Positions 24,764 through 31,786 of a stretch of 36,432 bases of DNA are shown piece after piece. The first letter of the stretch is position 1. Each line of letters opens with the position of its first letter. The notes beneath the pieces were generated by a model. That model worked only from the letters and a program-made list of their open reading frames with translations. It was not told the origin of the DNA and ran no database searches. The translations under genes were made by a program, and so were the position numbers. This DNA comes from Candidatus Solincola jinzensis (GTDB taxonomy: Bacteria > Actinomycetota > Geothermincolia > Geothermincolales > RBG-13-55-18). The stretch is from positions 1 through 36,432 of the forward strand of contig JACVJG010000001.1 of NCBI GenBank assembly GCA_015711875.1, given 5' to 3'.

Positions 24764-25837
24764 GTGAACGATGATGTGTATGGGGAGTTGAGGGAGTTCC
24801 TGGATCGCCTTCCCCTGGGTTTTCCGGCCACCGCGTCAGGAGTGGAACTGGAGATCCTCAGGCGGCTGTTCACTCCCGAGGAGGCCGAGATAGCGATGCT
24901 GCTCTCGCCCTTCCCCGAGGAAGCCGCGAGCATAGCGGAACGCGCCGGCACAGACTCGCGAAACCTGGAGGAAGCGCTGGAGGCGATGTCCAGGAAAGGC
25001 CTGGTCTACCGCGTCCGCCGCGGCGGGCGGACGCTTTACAACACCGCGCCCTTCATGATCGGGCTCTACGAGTACTCGGTGGAGAGGATGGACGCGGAGT
25101 TGGCGTCCCTGTACCGTCAGTATTACGATGCCGCCTACCGGGAGGAGATGGCGGCGAGCGATGTCCCCGGATTCAAGGTCCTTCCCATCTGCGAGGAGGT
25201 GGAGGCGGATCTCACCCCCTACCCCTATCTGAACCTCATCGAGGCGGTGCGTGCTGCCAGGGTCATCGCGGTGGCGGACTGTATCTGCCGCAAAGAGGCC
25301 GAGCTCACCGGGGAGGCGTGCGGCCATCCCCGTGAGACCTGCCTGAGCTTCGGCGCAGCGGCGGAGTATTATATCGAGAACGGCATCGGGCGCCGCATAG
25401 ACGCCGAGGAGGCCGTCCGTATCCTGGAGGAATGCGACCGTTCCGGCCTGGTCCACGCCGGGGTCAATACCAAGCACCTTTCCAACTTATGCAACTGCTG
25501 CCCCTGTTGCTGCGCTTCCATGAAGGGTATCACTAAGCTGGGCATGGACAAGCACGCTTTCCTCAACGCCATATTCCGCGCGACGGTGGACGAGGACGCC
25601 TGCACGGGCTGCGGTGAGTGCTGGGAACGTTGCCCGGTGAGGGCGGTGGAGGTGGTGGAGGCGGCTGCGGTGAATCGCGAGAAGTGCCTGGGGTGCGGCT
25701 TGTGCGCGGGAGCCTGCCCCGCCGGTGCCATAAGCATGCTGCTGCGCGAGGAATGGGAGGAGCCCTTCGAGCGGGTGGTCGACCTGGGCCTGGCCATCAT
25801 GGAGGGCAAAAGGAAAAGGAAGGAAAGGCCTTCCTGA
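24764..25837 (+). CDS. Winged-helix-like 4Fe-4S ferredoxin-domain protein with Cys-rich centre
   Basis: This is a 357-residue Fe-S protein. Residues 30-95 look like a winged-helix domain (EAEIAMLLSPFPEEAASIAE, MSRKGLVYRV). The middle holds ADCICRKEAELTGEACGHPRE (Cys173, 175, 186, 193) and a dense LCNCCPCCC cluster (Cys243-250). Two typical 4Fe-4S motifs end it: Cys280/283/286/290 (CTGCGECWERCP) and Cys308/311/314/318 (CLGCGLCAGACP). I recognise the overall arrangement from uncharacterised ferredoxin-type proteins of anaerobes. It may be an electron carrier or a redox-responsive regulator, and the winged helix hints at the latter. The GTG start has GAGGGGG upstream. It lies right after the duplicated protease tail. 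Confidence 0.88.
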   Translation: MNDDVYGELREFLDRLPLGFPATASGVELEILRRLFTPEEAEIAMLLSPFPEEAASIAERAGTDSRNLEEALEAMSRKGLVYRVRRGGRTLYNTAPFMIGLYEYSVERMDAELASLYRQYYDAAYREEMAASDVPGFKVLPICEEVEADLTPYPYLNLIEAVRAARVIAVADCICRKEAELTGEACGHPRETCLSFGAAAEYYIENGIGRRIDAEEAVRILEECDRSGLVHAGVNTKHLSNLCNCCPCCCASMKGITKLGMDKHAFLNAIFRATVDEDACTGCGECWERCPVRAVEVVEAAAVNREKCLGCGLCAGACPAGAISMLLREEWEEPFERVVDLGLAIMEGKRKRKERPS

Positions 25838-26067
25838 TATAGCCACGCGCTTGCCATGCCCGATAACTCAGGTATGAGAAAATCCCCCACCTGCTTTTCC
25901 ATGTTCCCTTCATACGCTGATTCTGGCACGATCAGCTGTGCTGTTGATCCCCTCCCCGGGGATGCGCGCTCTTTATCTTGCTATTGCCACCTCAGGGTAA
26001 AGAGCTTCCAGCAAGGGTTCGGGCGTACGAGCTTTCCGCGAGGACATAAAGGGAATACAATGCGGTT

Positions 26068-26502
26068 ATGAGAAGAACGGTTATGAGAAAAGTTATGAGA
26101 AAACCGCGTGTCGTGTTCCTGGTGGAATCCGTGGTGGTCCTGGCAAGTGTTGTGGTCGCATATGCCACCCGGTGGCGTATGCCCTTTTCACCATGGATAG
26201 CGGCTCCGGTCGGCCTTATCCTGTGGGGCGCAGGGTTAATATTCAGCTTGCGTCTGCGGGGCGAAATGAGGAAGGCGGTGGATAGACGCATCTGGCCTAA
26301 GCAGCGTCGCGGCTATCCCTTTATTGAGGCCAGGGCGGCCATGCACCTTGGCGTTGCCCTCGGCTTCCGTTCCTGGCCTACCTTGATAGTGGCGGCCGCC
26401 TGTGCCGTCGTGAACCTTGGGATGGCGGCAACCATGCGGCACAGGTTACGCAGCCGCCTTGGCGTTATCGCTCCCTTTGGAGAACAGCCATCCGGTTGGT
26501 AG
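26068..26502 (+). CDS. Small membrane protein of unknown function
   Basis: This is a 144-residue protein with about four hydrophobic segments: VVFLVESVVVLASVVVAYA, WIAAPVGLILWGAGLIFSL, and a pair spanning ARAAMHLGVALGF to VNLGMA. The N-terminus is highly basic with three Met-Arg repeats (MRRTVMRKVMRKPR), giving three possible ATG starts at 26068, 26083 and 26092. None has a strong ribosome-binding site. The overall shape recalls small isoprenylcysteine or phospholipid methyltransferase-fold proteins, but the diagnostic C-terminal motif is missing, so I do not assign it. It lies alone between the Fe-S gene and the convergent QueG-like gene. Confidence 0.6.
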   Translation: MRRTVMRKVMRKPRVVFLVESVVVLASVVVAYATRWRMPFSPWIAAPVGLILWGAGLIFSLRLRGEMRKAVDRRIWPKQRRGYPFIEARAAMHLGVALGFRSWPTLIVAAACAVVNLGMAATMRHRLRSRLGVIAPFGEQPSGW

Positions 26503-26598
26503 CGGCGAGCGTTCCGCCGCATGCAACCCCCAAGCGACTCCCCTTATGCCGATCTCCGCTTTGCAGGCCCAGCCGCTCAGGTCGCGTGAGCGCTCAGC

Positions 26599-27717
26599 TC
26601 AGGCCATATCCAGAGCGCGCGCGATCTCCTCGGCCACCAGGCTCGTTTCCGCCTTTCTTCTGCGCTCGAGGGCGGCGCGGGCACGCGCGCCCCCCAGACG
26701 ACCCAGCGCCCAGGCGCTCATGCCCCGCACGTTGGGATAAGGGCTGCTCTCGAGCGCTTTCTCCAGGTGGGGTATATAGGCCGCATCGCCGGTGTTCCCC
26801 ATCGCCCTCGCCGCGTTCATCTGCCAGCGGTCTATTCTCGAGCGCGATATATAGAAGAAATAAGGCCATACCAGGTTCTCATAATGCTCCTGGTCCATTG
26901 CGAGAAGCGCCTCCAGGGAGAGATCACGGGCCCTTTTTCTCAGATCCTCGTTAGCGGGTAAGTCCTGGCGCGTCCAGGGGCGGTTGCGCGGGCAGGCCTC
27001 CTGGCATACATCGCAGCCGTAAACCCAGGTGCCCATGGGCTCTCGCAGCTCTAAGGGCGTTATGTCCGCCCCGTAATATGTGTGAAAGGCCACGCATCTC
27101 AGGGGGTTCATCTTCATGGGGGCGTAAAGGGCGCCGGTGGGACAGGCCTTAAGGCAGCGGTCACCGCAGTTCGCAGGGCAATCCTCTCGCACCGTGGGTT
27201 CATCTGGCTCTAGCTCCACGTCAAGCAGGATCGGGATGCTTTCCAGCCATGAGGATCCTTTCATTGCCGTGCGCGCGAATACGAAGCAGTTCCTGCCGTA
27301 AGTGGCGACGCCCGCCCTCGCGGCGGCCATGCGAGCGGGCAGCTCTTCGTCGAAGAAAGCACGGATCCCCTTTTCCCTTACGAAATCGAGGAAAGCCTTG
27401 AAGTTCGCGAATTCCTCTCCCCTGGCCTTGCGCTCGTCCACTTGGTAACAGCGCCCGTATATGCCCTCAAGCTCGGGGGGGAAGCTTCGGCGGTAGTAGT
27501 TGCGGATGAGGACGAGTATGGAGCGCGCCCAGGGATGCTTGGCGCCAGGGTGCGCGCCCCTCAAGGTACTGAAGAGGCCGGTGTTGACCCAGTCGTACAT
27601 CTCCGGACGGGACTCGATCTCCCTCACGTAAAGGTCCAGCGGCTCGACGCTGGTGAAGCCGGCCGCCGCGAAGCCGAGCCCCAGCGCTTTTACCCGCAGC
27701 TCCTCTTTCAGGCTCAT
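26599..27717 (-). CDS. QueG-like epoxyqueuosine reductase family protein
   Basis: This is a 372-residue COG1600/QueG-like cobalamin and Fe-S reductase. QueG reduces epoxyqueuosine to queuosine in tRNA. A probable catalytic Asp123 lies in FFDEELPARM. The usual GWIGKN reads VATYGRN, a divergence in the cofactor-binding region. Cluster ligands are Cys180/184/188/192 (C-x3 spacing in CPANCGDRCLKACPTGAL instead of C-x2), Cys208, and Cys235/238/242 in GCDVCQEACPRN. The C-terminal 70 residues form HEAT-like helices, as in true QueG. The two motif changes suggest a paralogue with a different substrate rather than housekeeping QueG. The ATG has only a weak ribosome-binding site. No other queuosine gene is nearby. 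Confidence 0.82.
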   Translation of the reverse strand: MSLKEELRVKALGLGFAAAGFTSVEPLDLYVREIESRPEMYDWVNTGLFSTLRGAHPGAKHPWARSILVLIRNYYRRSFPPELEGIYGRCYQVDERKARGEEFANFKAFLDFVREKGIRAFFDEELPARMAAARAGVATYGRNCFVFARTAMKGSSWLESIPILLDVELEPDEPTVREDCPANCGDRCLKACPTGALYAPMKMNPLRCVAFHTYYGADITPLELREPMGTWVYGCDVCQEACPRNRPWTRQDLPANEDLRKRARDLSLEALLAMDQEHYENLVWPYFFYISRSRIDRWQMNAARAMGNTGDAAYIPHLEKALESSPYPNVRGMSAWALGRLGGARARAALERRRKAETSLVAEEIARALDMA

Positions 27718-27931
27718 GCCATCAGTCTATGGGGAGCCGCGGGGAGTGTAAATGACGGATGATGTTCTATGGCTCAGGTCATGTCGCCCTTTGTGAGAGG
27801 AAAACGCGGATTCAAGGAAAGGCGCGCGAAGGAAAGGGCTTGAGCTCCCAACTTGTTTGCCGCGCGCGGGGTCTTGCCGCGAAACATCGAGATCCCGGGG
27901 CGCGAAGCGCCCTGGTTATCAACGAAGATAC

Positions 27932-28008
<77 letters not shown>

Positions 28009-28018
28009 ACGCCAATAT

Positions 28019-28047
28019 ATTATGTAGTCGTGAGGACAAAAAGGCAA
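28019..28047 (-). promoter_or_regulatory. Promoter of tRNA-Lys
   Basis: On the minus strand TTGCCT (28047-28042) and CATAAT (28024-28019) are separated by exactly 17 bases. The -10 ends 10 bases before the tRNA 5' end. This is the best sigma-70-type promoter in the window. Confidence 0.7.
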
Positions 28048-28186
28048 GGGAAAAATAAGGTCCCCCATCGCCTTTTTCGACCATGATGACTCATGCTGCG
28101 ACCTTGCGACGTCTTCAGATGACACCCTCGGTTTTTTGGATCCGAAGACGCCCGTTGGAACAACAGTGTGTTCCACGGAGAAAAGG

Positions 28187-28214
28187 AAAGCCGCCCCATT
28201 CGGGGGGCGGCTTT
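28187..28214 (-). terminator. Rho-independent terminator of the HU gene
   Basis: The 11-base stem AAAGCCGCCCC/GGGGCGGCTTT with a 6-base loop lies about 45 bases after the HU stop. On the minus strand it is followed by CCTTTTCT, a short T-rich run. Confidence 0.8.
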
Positions 28215-28257
28215 AGGCTTCGATCACGATGTGTTGCTTTGAAAAAAGCCGATTTTC

Positions 28258-28539
28258 CTACTTCTTTCCCGCCACGGCCGACTTCAGTGCCGCGCCGGGC
28301 TTGAAGGAGACGACCTTGGTTGCCTTGATCTTGATGGCCTCGCCCGTCCTGGGATTGACGCCCTTGCGGGCAGCGCGCTTGCGCGCCTCCCAGGTCCCGA
28401 AACCGACCAGGGTGACCTTGTCGCCTTTCTTGAGCGCCTTGGTCACGATGTCGACCATCGCGTCGATGGCCGCCCCCGCGTCCTTTTTGCTCAGCTTGGC
28501 GTCTTTGGCCACGGCATCGATCAGTTCCGCCTTGTTCAT
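28258..28539 (-). CDS. HU-family DNA-binding protein
   Basis: This is a 93-residue HU/IHF-type histone-like protein that binds and bends DNA as a dimer. The N-terminal helices (MNKAELIDAVAKDAKLSKKD) and the beta-arm signature GFGTWEARKRAARKGVNPRTG are typical. KIKATKVVSFKPGAALK completes the fold, so the protein ends at the normal HU length. Unlike the HupB and HupS proteins of many Actinomycetota, it has no lysine-rich C-terminal tail. AAGGAGG lies seven bases before the ATG, and a strong terminator follows at 28187-28214, giving a monocistronic unit. The stand-alone Ala/Lys/Pro protein at 6371-6583 resembles the missing tail. Confidence 0.97.
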   Translation of the reverse strand: MNKAELIDAVAKDAKLSKKDAGAAIDAMVDIVTKALKKGDKVTLVGFGTWEARKRAARKGVNPRTGEAIKIKATKVVSFKPGAALKSAVAGKK

Positions 28540-28672
28540 GACTCACCTCCTTCTGGTTCCCGACCTACACGAGATAATTCGATGCATCAAGGATTTTCCC
28601 TTTATTGAAGCCGTTAAGCGCTTTAAGGGCAAAATCCCCGCCGGGATTTACGATCTCGCCTCATGACGCGGC

Positions 28673-29476
28673 TCAGCCCTGATCGGCGCCCCCCGAGCCC
28701 TGGATCTCCTCCAGGGCTTCCGCTATGGCGGCAAGCACGTTTTCCCTTCCCTCGCGCTCCATAGCCGCCAGCAGCGGCTCAACCGCTTTGCTGCTGCCTA
28801 TCCTCCCCAGTGCCCTGGCGGCTTCCAGGATATCGCTTTCGATGTCGCTGCGGAGCAACGGGAACAGGCTTTCAAGCGCGCGGAGGCAGTGCATCTCCCC
28901 GAGGGCCCTTGCCGCCACCGCCCTCACGCCCGCGGAAGCGTCTCCCAGCATCTCGCTGATAGGCGCCCACAGGCTCGGTTCCTCCATAATGGAGAGGGAT
29001 TCCACGGCGCGCAGGCGTACGATGCTCGCCGCGTCGCTCAAGGCTTCGATGAGATAAGGGATAGCCCTGCGGTCCCTGAGCTTTCCGAGCGCCCTAACGG
29101 CGCTGTATCGCAGGGAGAGGCTGTGGCTGCGCGTCACCTTGCACAGCTCATCCACCACCTGCAGGTCACCTATGTCCGCAAGGGCGTCGACGATGAACTG
29201 GCTTACGCCCGGGGGTTCCTTGTCAAGACGGTTGAGCAGCGGCTTGATGGCCCTGCGGTCTCCGATGATGCCGAGTGCCCTTGCCGCGCCTTTGCGCACG
29301 TCGGGGTTGTCGTGGGAGAGGGCCTGCAGGAGGTGGGGGACCGCGTTCTCGCCCTGGGCGGCGAGTAGGTCGGACGCGGCGAAACGCATGAAGGGTTGTG
29401 AGTGTCCCATGGCCTCGATCAGCGCGGGCAGGTCCCCTTCAGATGCCAATTTATGTAAATCATCGCGATCCTTCAT
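28673..29476 (-). CDS. HEAT-repeat (PBS lyase-type) protein
   Basis: This 267-residue protein consists almost entirely of about eight HEAT-like helical repeats of 31 residues. A typical unit is NPDVRKGAARALGIIGDRRA, and RYSAVRALGKLRDRRAIPYL is another. Such solenoids act as protein-protein scaffolds. The open frame extends to 29788, but that part overlaps the phosphoesterase gene out of frame and is unlike the family. The ATG at 29476 lies seven bases after a TATAAT, which supports a leaderless start there. An ATG overlapping the upstream TGA (ATGA, about 29506) would add ten residues and could allow coupled translation. It is downstream of the phosphoesterase on the same strand, so the two may work together; the partner is unknown. 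Confidence 0.85.
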   Translation of the reverse strand: MKDRDDLHKLASEGDLPALIEAMGHSQPFMRFAASDLLAAQGENAVPHLLQALSHDNPDVRKGAARALGIIGDRRAIKPLLNRLDKEPPGVSQFIVDALADIGDLQVVDELCKVTRSHSLSLRYSAVRALGKLRDRRAIPYLIEALSDAASIVRLRAVESLSIMEEPSLWAPISEMLGDASAGVRAVAARALGEMHCLRALESLFPLLRSDIESDILEAARALGRIGSSKAVEPLLAAMEREGRENVLAAIAEALEEIQGSGGADQG

Positions 29477-29483
29477 AAACATC

Positions 29484-29512
29484 ATTATAACCCATCCCGT
29501 GCTCATTGTCCC
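29484..29512 (-). promoter_or_regulatory. Possible internal promoter of the HEAT-repeat gene
   Basis: On the minus strand GGGACA (29512-29507, four of six consensus bases), a 17-base spacer and TATAAT (29489-29484) lie across the end of the phosphoesterase gene. The TATAAT is seven bases before the ATG at 29476, a second leaderless-type arrangement in this window. Confidence 0.5.
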
Positions 29513-30267
29513 AGGGATAGGCGCTGCGCCAGAACGGGTGGCAGCCCGGCCGCGAGGATCTTTTCCTGGCATCCCCGCAGGTCGTATTGCAGGAAATGAA
29601 ACTCGACCGTCATCTCGTCTCCATCCAGGAGGCAGAAAGTGGCGGCTGGTATGACACCCCGGTATTGCCCGCAGCTTCCCGCGTTGAACATATAATGCGC
29701 CCCCGGCTTGACCGCGAAGAGATCGCCGTCGCGCGCTTTCCTCTCTACCACGCGATGGTTCTCTGGATCGAAGGCATAAGCGGCGCACACGTGGGTGTGC
29801 CCGATAAAGCAGAGGAGGTTCCCAGGAGGGGGATAATCGTTGACCAGGGCCTTGAACGCGTAGGCGGCCTCGAAGGGGTCGAAGATGTATTCGTCAGGGT
29901 CTGATGGGGAGCCGTGAAAGATGCGGAAGAAGCCCCCTACCTCCGCCTGGTCGGGGAGGGAAAACAGCCAGTCCCGGTTGTCCGCGGTTATGGTCTCCCG
30001 CGTGAAGGCAAGGGCTTCAAGAGCCACCGGATTCATGTTGGGGATCCTCCCTTCCTCCAAATCGCGCAGCCCGCGCTCATGATTGCCCTGTATGCAGCGC
30101 ACCCCCTTTTCCCGCATAAGCTCAACGCAGGCATTGGGGTCTGCGTTATAGCCGATTATGTCGCCGCAGCAGACGAGCGAATCCACTCCCAGCTGGGCGC
30201 ACTTGTCGAGTACCGCCTGCAGGCCCTCCAGGTTGGCGTGGATGTCGGAGAAAACTGCGTATCTCAA
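29503..30267 (-). CDS. Metallophosphoesterase, YfcE/DUF2437-like type
   Basis: This 254-residue calcineurin-like phosphoesterase has all metal-binding motifs intact: FSDIHANLEG (6-15), CCGDIIGYN, IQGNHERG, FRIFHGSP and FIGHTHVC. The NAGSCGQYRG segment is typical of the bacterial family related to diadenosine tetraphosphatases and YfcE. The likely activity is hydrolysis of a phosphodiester or nucleotide; the substrate is unknown. GGAGGGGGTGA lies about 8 bases upstream of the ATG. Its stop overlaps a possible start of the HEAT-repeat gene, so the two form a likely operon. Unlike the phosphoesterase at 19180-20076, its GNHE motif is intact. Confidence 0.92.
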   Translation of the reverse strand: MRYAVFSDIHANLEGLQAVLDKCAQLGVDSLVCCGDIIGYNADPNACVELMREKGVRCIQGNHERGLRDLEEGRIPNMNPVALEALAFTRETITADNRDWLFSLPDQAEVGGFFRIFHGSPSDPDEYIFDPFEAAYAFKALVNDYPPPGNLLCFIGHTHVCAAYAFDPENHRVVERKARDGDLFAVKPGAHYMFNAGSCGQYRGVIPAATFCLLDGDEMTVEFHFLQYDLRGCQEKILAAGLPPVLAQRLSLGQ

Positions 30268-30739
30268 AACTCACCCCCTCCGGTCCTCCTTGTCGATTAT
30301 ATACCGTTGGCAGACCGTACATGGCCGGAAGCGGGGACTGGGATCTCGCGGGATCTGTGTGACGCGGGGGTTTACGCAGGGCGCCGACAGGGTCGCCGAC
30401 ATGTCAGCTTTAAGTTAATGGTATGGGGGGTGCAGCAAATGTCTGGAGATATGCCGTTAACGCGTAATTATGCCGTGAAGCGACGAGGCTTGTTGTGGTA
30501 GCTGTTTCCAGGCTGCCCTCATCTCTCTCGTCGATAGGGTGGCACACGTATATAGCGCCAAGGCCGGCCTGAGGTTCGGTCTCCGGCTCTCTTGGTCTTC
30601 GCGGTGGGCCGGAGACATACGAAAAGGAAGGGGTTGCTTTGATTCTTTCGCAGGCAGGTCTAAGAAGGAAAAAGAGGAGATACCGATCGATTATCCCCGA
30701 ATGAGAGCTGACAATCAGGAGAAAGGAGTGATCTCTCAC
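30268..30739. other. Intergenic region between divergent genes
   Basis: These 472 bases separate the phosphoesterase (minus) from the lipoprotein operon (plus). No convincing gene, terminator or RNA is visible. The final 20 bases contain GGAGAAAGGAG, a ribosome-binding site for a small ORF at 30740. Confidence 0.4.
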
Positions 30740-30904
30740 ATGTCCGATCTGTCCCAGTTTATCTCCAGGCTAGTGGAAGAGAGCGACGATTTCGACACGC
30801 TGAAGGAAGGGGCTCGGTTGTGGGGGGTAAGGAACCCGTTTATGATAGAGGAAAGAAAGGAGGCGCCATGGCTAAGAAAAAAGCGGCAATGCTCGTGGTA
30901 TTGA
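30740..30904 (+). CDS. Possible 54-residue small protein or leader peptide
   Basis: A short open frame begins at an ATG with AAAGGAG about 11 bases upstream. It reads MSDLSQFISRLVEESDDFDT and continues with LKEGARLWGVRNPF; the N-terminal half looks like a normal acidic helical protein. Its end overlaps the lipoprotein gene by 37 bases in another frame, and its last 20 residues are read from the ribosome-binding region of that gene. It may be a coupled leader ORF, a truncated remnant, or chance. Confidence 0.35.
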   Translation: MSDLSQFISRLVEESDDFDTLKEGARLWGVRNPFMIEERKEAPWLRKKRQCSWY

Positions 30905-31662
30905 TGATGGCGTTATCGCTTGTGGCGGGTTGCAAAGGGGGCTCCGGGAGCTCCGATGCCCTGGCTCGCCTCACGGAAGCAGCCGAGGCCATGAGCAGCA
31001 CCAGCTGCTACCGCATGAAGGGGGATATCGAGATGAGCATGGGGGAGGGCGCGGCGCCCATCGCCATGTCGCTCAGGGCCGACGTGCAGAACGCCCCGGA
31101 CGGCATGCGCCAGCATATGTTCGTGAGCATGGGAGGCTTCGAGGCCGAGGCTTATGTAGTCGGGGACACCTATTACCAGAACTCTCCGGGCCAGGGGTGG
31201 CAGAAGATGAGCCTGGGGTTGTACAGGGTTCAGAACATGAACACGGGCCTGGTTGACGCGGAGCAGATGGAGCTGATGGCGAAGATGGCCTCTGACTCAC
31301 GGGTGATGGAGGAAAAAGACGGCAGCATTGGCATAGCTTTCCACCTCGGCAAGGAATACTTCGACGCCTCCATGCGCATTTACCGCGAGTACATGGAGGA
31401 AAGCGGCGAGGGAGTGCCGGAGGAGTGGCTGAAGATGATGGAGGAATCGGTCAGCGATTTCAGCGCCGATATCAAGATGTGGTTAAACGCTTCTAACCAG
31501 CTCGTGGAGCGCATGGAGATCGTATATTCCATGGGGGGTATCCCCCAGTTAGGCGAGATGAGAAGCTCCATGCGCATGGACCTGTACGACTACGATGCGG
31601 ATATAGAAGTGGAACTGCCTCCGGAAGCCGCCCAGGCGGAGGAGATAAAGCTTTCGCCCTGA
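30868..31662 (+). CDS. Lipoprotein, LppX/DUF6612-like
   Basis: This is a 264-residue lipoprotein with a basic start (MAKKK), a hydrophobic core and the lipobox LVAGC (Cys22). The mature part is beta-rich with alternating Met and acidic residues (YRMKGDIEMSM, VVGDTYYQNSPGQGWQKM). It ends with a segment (DLYDYDADIEVELPPEA) that resembles the DUF6612 and LppX/LprG group. Those proteins carry or bind lipids at the envelope, so a similar role is plausible here but is inferred. AAAGGAGG four to five bases before the ATG fixes the start at 30868; the frame is open to 30820 without support. A following IR/promoter region (31698-31744) separates it from the FAD oxidase. Confidence 0.85.
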   Translation: MAKKKAAMLVVLMMALSLVAGCKGGSGSSDALARLTEAAEAMSSTSCYRMKGDIEMSMGEGAAPIAMSLRADVQNAPDGMRQHMFVSMGGFEAEAYVVGDTYYQNSPGQGWQKMSLGLYRVQNMNTGLVDAEQMELMAKMASDSRVMEEKDGSIGIAFHLGKEYFDASMRIYREYMEESGEGVPEEWLKMMEESVSDFSADIKMWLNASNQLVERMEIVYSMGGIPQLGEMRSSMRMDLYDYDADIEVELPPEAAQAEEIKLSP

Positions 31663-31697
31663 GAAGAGGCCTCCACGCCGTTTCTTTGCGCAAGGCA

Positions 31698-31710
31698 TCA
31701 CCTCAGGTGA
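31698..31710. promoter_or_regulatory. Inverted repeat TCACCT-C-AGGTGA
   Basis: This perfect 6-1-6 inverted repeat lies 13 bases upstream of a second inverted repeat, in the short gap before the FAD-oxidase gene. It could be an operator or part of a weak terminator for the lipoprotein; no T-run follows. Confidence 0.35.
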
Positions 31711-31723
31711 AGCACGCGCCGCT

Positions 31724-31744
31724 TTTTACCGCTTGGGGTAAAAT
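31724..31744 (+). promoter_or_regulatory. Inverted repeat TTTTACC-N6-GGTAAAA overlapping a -10 (TAAAAT)
   Basis: Perfect 7-base arms with a 6-base spacer overlap the -10-like TAAAAT at 31739-31744, about 43 bases before the FAD-oxidase start. This is a typical place for a repressor operator. There is no good -35. Confidence 0.5.
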
Positions 31745-31786
31745 ACTGCATGGAGGCCGATCTCGCTCTGGGGGGAGGTAGAGACC

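Noticed and set aside
28673..29788. HEAT-repeat gene starting at 29788
   Set aside because: The first 104 residues are Arg-rich and out of frame with the phosphoesterase gene they overlap; the ATG at 29476 gives the repeat protein directly.
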